This document shows, one piece after another, positions 62,255 to 64,000 of a stretch of DNA of 64,000 nucleotides. A program made the translations under genes and the position numbers. Origin of the DNA: Spirochaetaceae bacterium (lineage in GTDB: Bacteria; Myxococcota_A; UBA9160; UBA4427); the NCBI GenBank assembly GCA_020632655.1, contig JACKFD010000019.1:1-64000 (forward strand), written 5' to 3'. How positions within the stretch are numbered: position 1 is the first letter of the stretch; the number at the start of each line of letters is the position of its first letter. The notes below the pieces were generated by a model. It worked only from the letters and a program-made list of their open reading frames with translations. It was not told the DNA's origin and did not search any database.

Positions 62255-62677
62255 CTAGGCCGCGCGCGAGCCCCGACGCGCCTCGATCGTCTCGAGACGC
62301 TCCCGAATCTCGTCGGCGTCGTAGGGCTTGCAGCAGATGCCGTCGGCTCCGAGCAGCATCGCCTGACGGACGATCGTGCGTGTCGGCCGCTCCAGGGCGA
62401 CGAGAAGCGTCTTTCCCGAAAGTCTCGGATTGCAGCGAAGCTCTTCGAGCAGGTCTGCGCCGCTGCGGATCCCGAGATCCCAGGAGATGATGACCAGCGT
62501 CGAGTTCAGGATCTCTTCGGAGGACTCGGTGTCGAAGTCCGTCGAGTCGATCGCGATGACCTGCCGATCGAACTCGTCCTCGAGGTCCTCCGCCAGATTC
62601 CGCGACGCGGGGTCCGCATCGACCACGACGATCGGCGTCTCCTCGGCGCCGCCCTCGTCCGCGTCGTTCGCGCCCAT
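62255..62677 (-). CDS. Single-domain response regulator (CheY-like)
   Basis: 140 aa, one receiver domain: PIVVVDADPASRNLAEDLEDEF (acidic pocket), phospho-acceptor Asp in VIISWDLGIRSGADLLEEL, and the conserved Lys in GADGICCKPYDADEI. The usual Thr/Ser after strand 4 is replaced by Ala (LLVALERP). No output domain. It lies in the flagellar cluster between the FliT-position gene and the PilZ unit, so it may act on the motor or on the degenerate kinase pair; this is inference. Confidence 0.85.
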   Translation of the reverse strand: MGANDADEGGAEETPIVVVDADPASRNLAEDLEDEFDRQVIAIDSTDFDTESSEEILNSTLVIISWDLGIRSGADLLEELRCNPRLSGKTLLVALERPTRTIVRQAMLLGADGICCKPYDADEIRERLETIEARRGSRAA

Positions 62678-62873
62678 CCCGTCACCTCGTGGGCCGACCT
62701 CGTCGGCCCTCGCGCAGACCGCCGCCTCGCAAAGCTCGTCGCGGTGGACGGATGCCCTGCGAGCGCCCGCGATCGACGCCCTCGCCCGCCCCCCCGAACG
62801 GGTCAATCCGCCCGCACATCGTCCGCGTCGGATTCCGACTTGAGTGGATCCAGCCGCGCTGGAATCGTGGGGC

Positions 62874-63284
62874 TCAGGCCTTGACCGTCACGAGCCGCGC
62901 CTCGCCGCGTTCGCGCGCCGCATGCGCCTGGATTGCCGATCGCCGCCGCAGCAGGTCGAGACGCTCCCCGTGCAACGCTCCGATCAGCGAGCGCCCGGCG
63001 CCGATGATCGCCTCGTCGAGCTCCCCCACCCGGAGGACCACCGCCCGCGTGGCCGCATCCAGCTTGCCGCCCGACGCGACACGCGCCTGGAACGCATCGA
63101 AGGCGTCGTCGCGACGGGCCATGGCGAGCGAGAGCGGCTCGCCCTCCTCTCCGGCCAGCACCCGCTCGGCCAGCGCCTCGGTCGCGCGCAGCAATGCCAG
63201 GACTTCGCTCTCGAGCGAGGCCGATTGCTCACGCGATTCGCACACCCCCGACTCGATCGCGCCCCCGGACCGTTCCGTCGTCAC
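62874..63284 (-). CDS. FliT-position small helical flagellar protein
   Basis: 136 aa, GTG start at 63284 after GGAGGC. All-helical, Ala/Glu/Arg-rich: SLESEVLALLRATEALAERVLAGEEGEPLSLAMARRDDAFDAFQ, then RVGELDEAIIGAGRSLIGALHGERLDLLRRRSAIQ. Size, helicity and place immediately after fliD fit FliT/FlgN-type export chaperones, although sequence identity is not evident. fliS, which often sits here, is absent. Confidence 0.6.
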   Translation of the reverse strand: MTTERSGGAIESGVCESREQSASLESEVLALLRATEALAERVLAGEEGEPLSLAMARRDDAFDAFQARVASGGKLDAATRAVVLRVGELDEAIIGAGRSLIGALHGERLDLLRRRSAIQAHAARERGEARLVTVKA

Positions 63285-63320
63285 GCCTCCACCTCTACGC
63301 GTCGTGGCTCGTCTTCCGTG

Positions 63321-64000
63321 CTAGCCGAGGCCGCTCAGAAAGCCCTGCTGGGTCTGCAGGCTCGAGACGATCCGCTCGAGCTCGCTGAAGCGCAGGATCA
63401 GGCTCTCTTCACGCTTCGCGAGGCGCTGCTCGAATCGGTCGATCGAATCGTCGAAGCTATCCAGACGCTTCTGATAGGCCTCGTCGCGTCGCGCCAGCGT
63501 CCCGTCCGCCGAACGCACGATCCCTTCGAGGGTGCTGGCGACGAGGGTCGCGAAGCCGTCCTGGAACCAATCGGGCTCCGGGGGATCGTTCGGGTTGGCT
63601 TCGATGATCGCCTGGTTCTCCGGGTCGTCCACGTTCGGATCGAGCGCCGCCCCGCGCAGGAACTCCCGCACGGAGAGCGGGTCGCGAGCGAGGGCGTCGG
63701 AGAGCTTCTCCTTGTCGACGCGCAATCGTCCATCGTTCGAGAGTACGAGGCCGATTCCGCCGATCGTGCCGCCCTCGGACTCGCCCACCGAATAGGCGAA
63801 GGGGTTGCTCTCGTTCGCCGTGAACTTGAAGCCCTTGCTGACCAGAGAGCGCAGCTGGGTCTGGATGTCGCGCAGCGTGAAGTCGCCCGACAGCGGTCCC
63901 GCGGACTTCTTCGACTCGTCGTAACGCAGCTGACCGTCGATGAAGGCCATGACGTCGTTGTAGGCCTTGACGAAGGTGTCCAGGCCATCGGCCACGGCCT
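63321..64000 (-). CDS. fliD: Flagellar filament cap FliD, C-terminal part (5' end beyond window)
   Basis: About 226 residues of the filament capping protein. FVKAYNDVMAFIDGQLRYDESKKSAGPLSGDFTLRDIQTQLRSLVS is the FliD_C signature, followed by IGLVLSNDGRLRVDKEKLSDALARDPLSVREFL. The C-terminal coiled coil RLDSFDDSIDRFEQRLAKREESLILRFSELERIVSSLQTQQGFLSGL ends the protein. The N terminus is outside the window. Confidence 0.95.
   Translation of the reverse strand, partial: AVADGLDTFVKAYNDVMAFIDGQLRYDESKKSAGPLSGDFTLRDIQTQLRSLVSKGFKFTANESNPFAYSVGESEGGTIGGIGLVLSNDGRLRVDKEKLSDALARDPLSVREFLRGAALDPNVDDPENQAIIEANPNDPPEPDWFQDGFATLVASTLEGIVRSADGTLARRDEAYQKRLDSFDDSIDRFEQRLAKREESLILRFSELERIVSSLQTQQGFLSGLG

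Overview
The window is a high-GC, densely packed chromosome segment from a flagellated Gram-negative bacterium. Its gene orders (rpsB-tsf-pyrH-frr-uppS-dxr-rseP; M23 peptidase-secA-argJ; tig-clpP-clpX-lon) and its sigma-54-type flagellar promoter fit a lineage of the former Deltaproteobacteria (Desulfobacterota, Myxococcota or Binatota-like). That placement is inferred from gene content and order only; no rRNA is present. Most genes lie on the minus strand and many overlap by 4 bases (ATGA/GTGA), so translational coupling is common.

Layout. 1-6.4 kb (minus): translation and envelope operon rpsB, tsf, pyrH, frr, uppS, dxr, rseP (cut by the window edge), with cdsA missing from its usual place. 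6.9-9.2 kb (plus): an MMPL/RND-type exporter. 9.2-10.4 kb: a DDE transposase gene bracketed by an 18-bp direct repeat. 10.4-16.2 kb (minus): argJ, secA, a membrane-anchored LytM peptidase and an FHA protein. 16.4-21.7 kb: recN diverging from rarA, then a malonyl-CoA-synthetase-like ligase. 21.8-29.6 kb (minus): tRNA-Asp, an SCP2 protein, tRNA-Val, lon, clpX, clpP, tig, tRNA-Leu and tRNA-Lys. 29.6-37.3 kb (minus): an operon of ATP-grasp ligase, lysine-2,3-aminomutase-like radical SAM enzyme, murJ and a fused hydantoinase/5-oxoprolinase. 37.4-45.8 kb: VanZ, CstA, histidine phosphatase, an ECF sigma/NrsF-like pair, a response-regulator-like PilZ protein, rdgB, rph and an amidase.

45.9-64 kb (minus) is a flagellar locus. 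From promoter-proximal to distal it reads fliD (partial), a FliT-position protein, a receiver protein, then a unit with its own sigma-54 promoter (PilZ protein, secreted helical-repeat protein, degenerate sensor kinase, degenerate NtrC-type regulator). After a terminator and a near-consensus sigma-54 promoter comes flgB-flgC-fliE-fliF-fliG-fliH-fliI-fliJ-motE-like-fliK-flgD-small ORF-flgE. This covers rod, MS ring, part of the switch, the export ATPase complex, hook-length control and hook; fliM, fliN, flhA, flhB and the stator are not in the window.

Most unusual features: (i) the flagellar two-component pair has lost the kinase histidine and ATP-binding boxes, and the regulator's Walker A lysine and GAFTGA loop, yet keeps a good Fis-type DNA-binding domain next to sigma-54 promoters; (ii) three sequence-unrelated tandem arrays at gene boundaries share a period of exactly 37 bp, and two coding sequences carry in-frame arrays of 39 and 36 bp; (iii) a KamA/ATP-grasp/MurJ operon; (iv) paired dyad operators placed on a candidate promoter in front of the ECF sigma gene.
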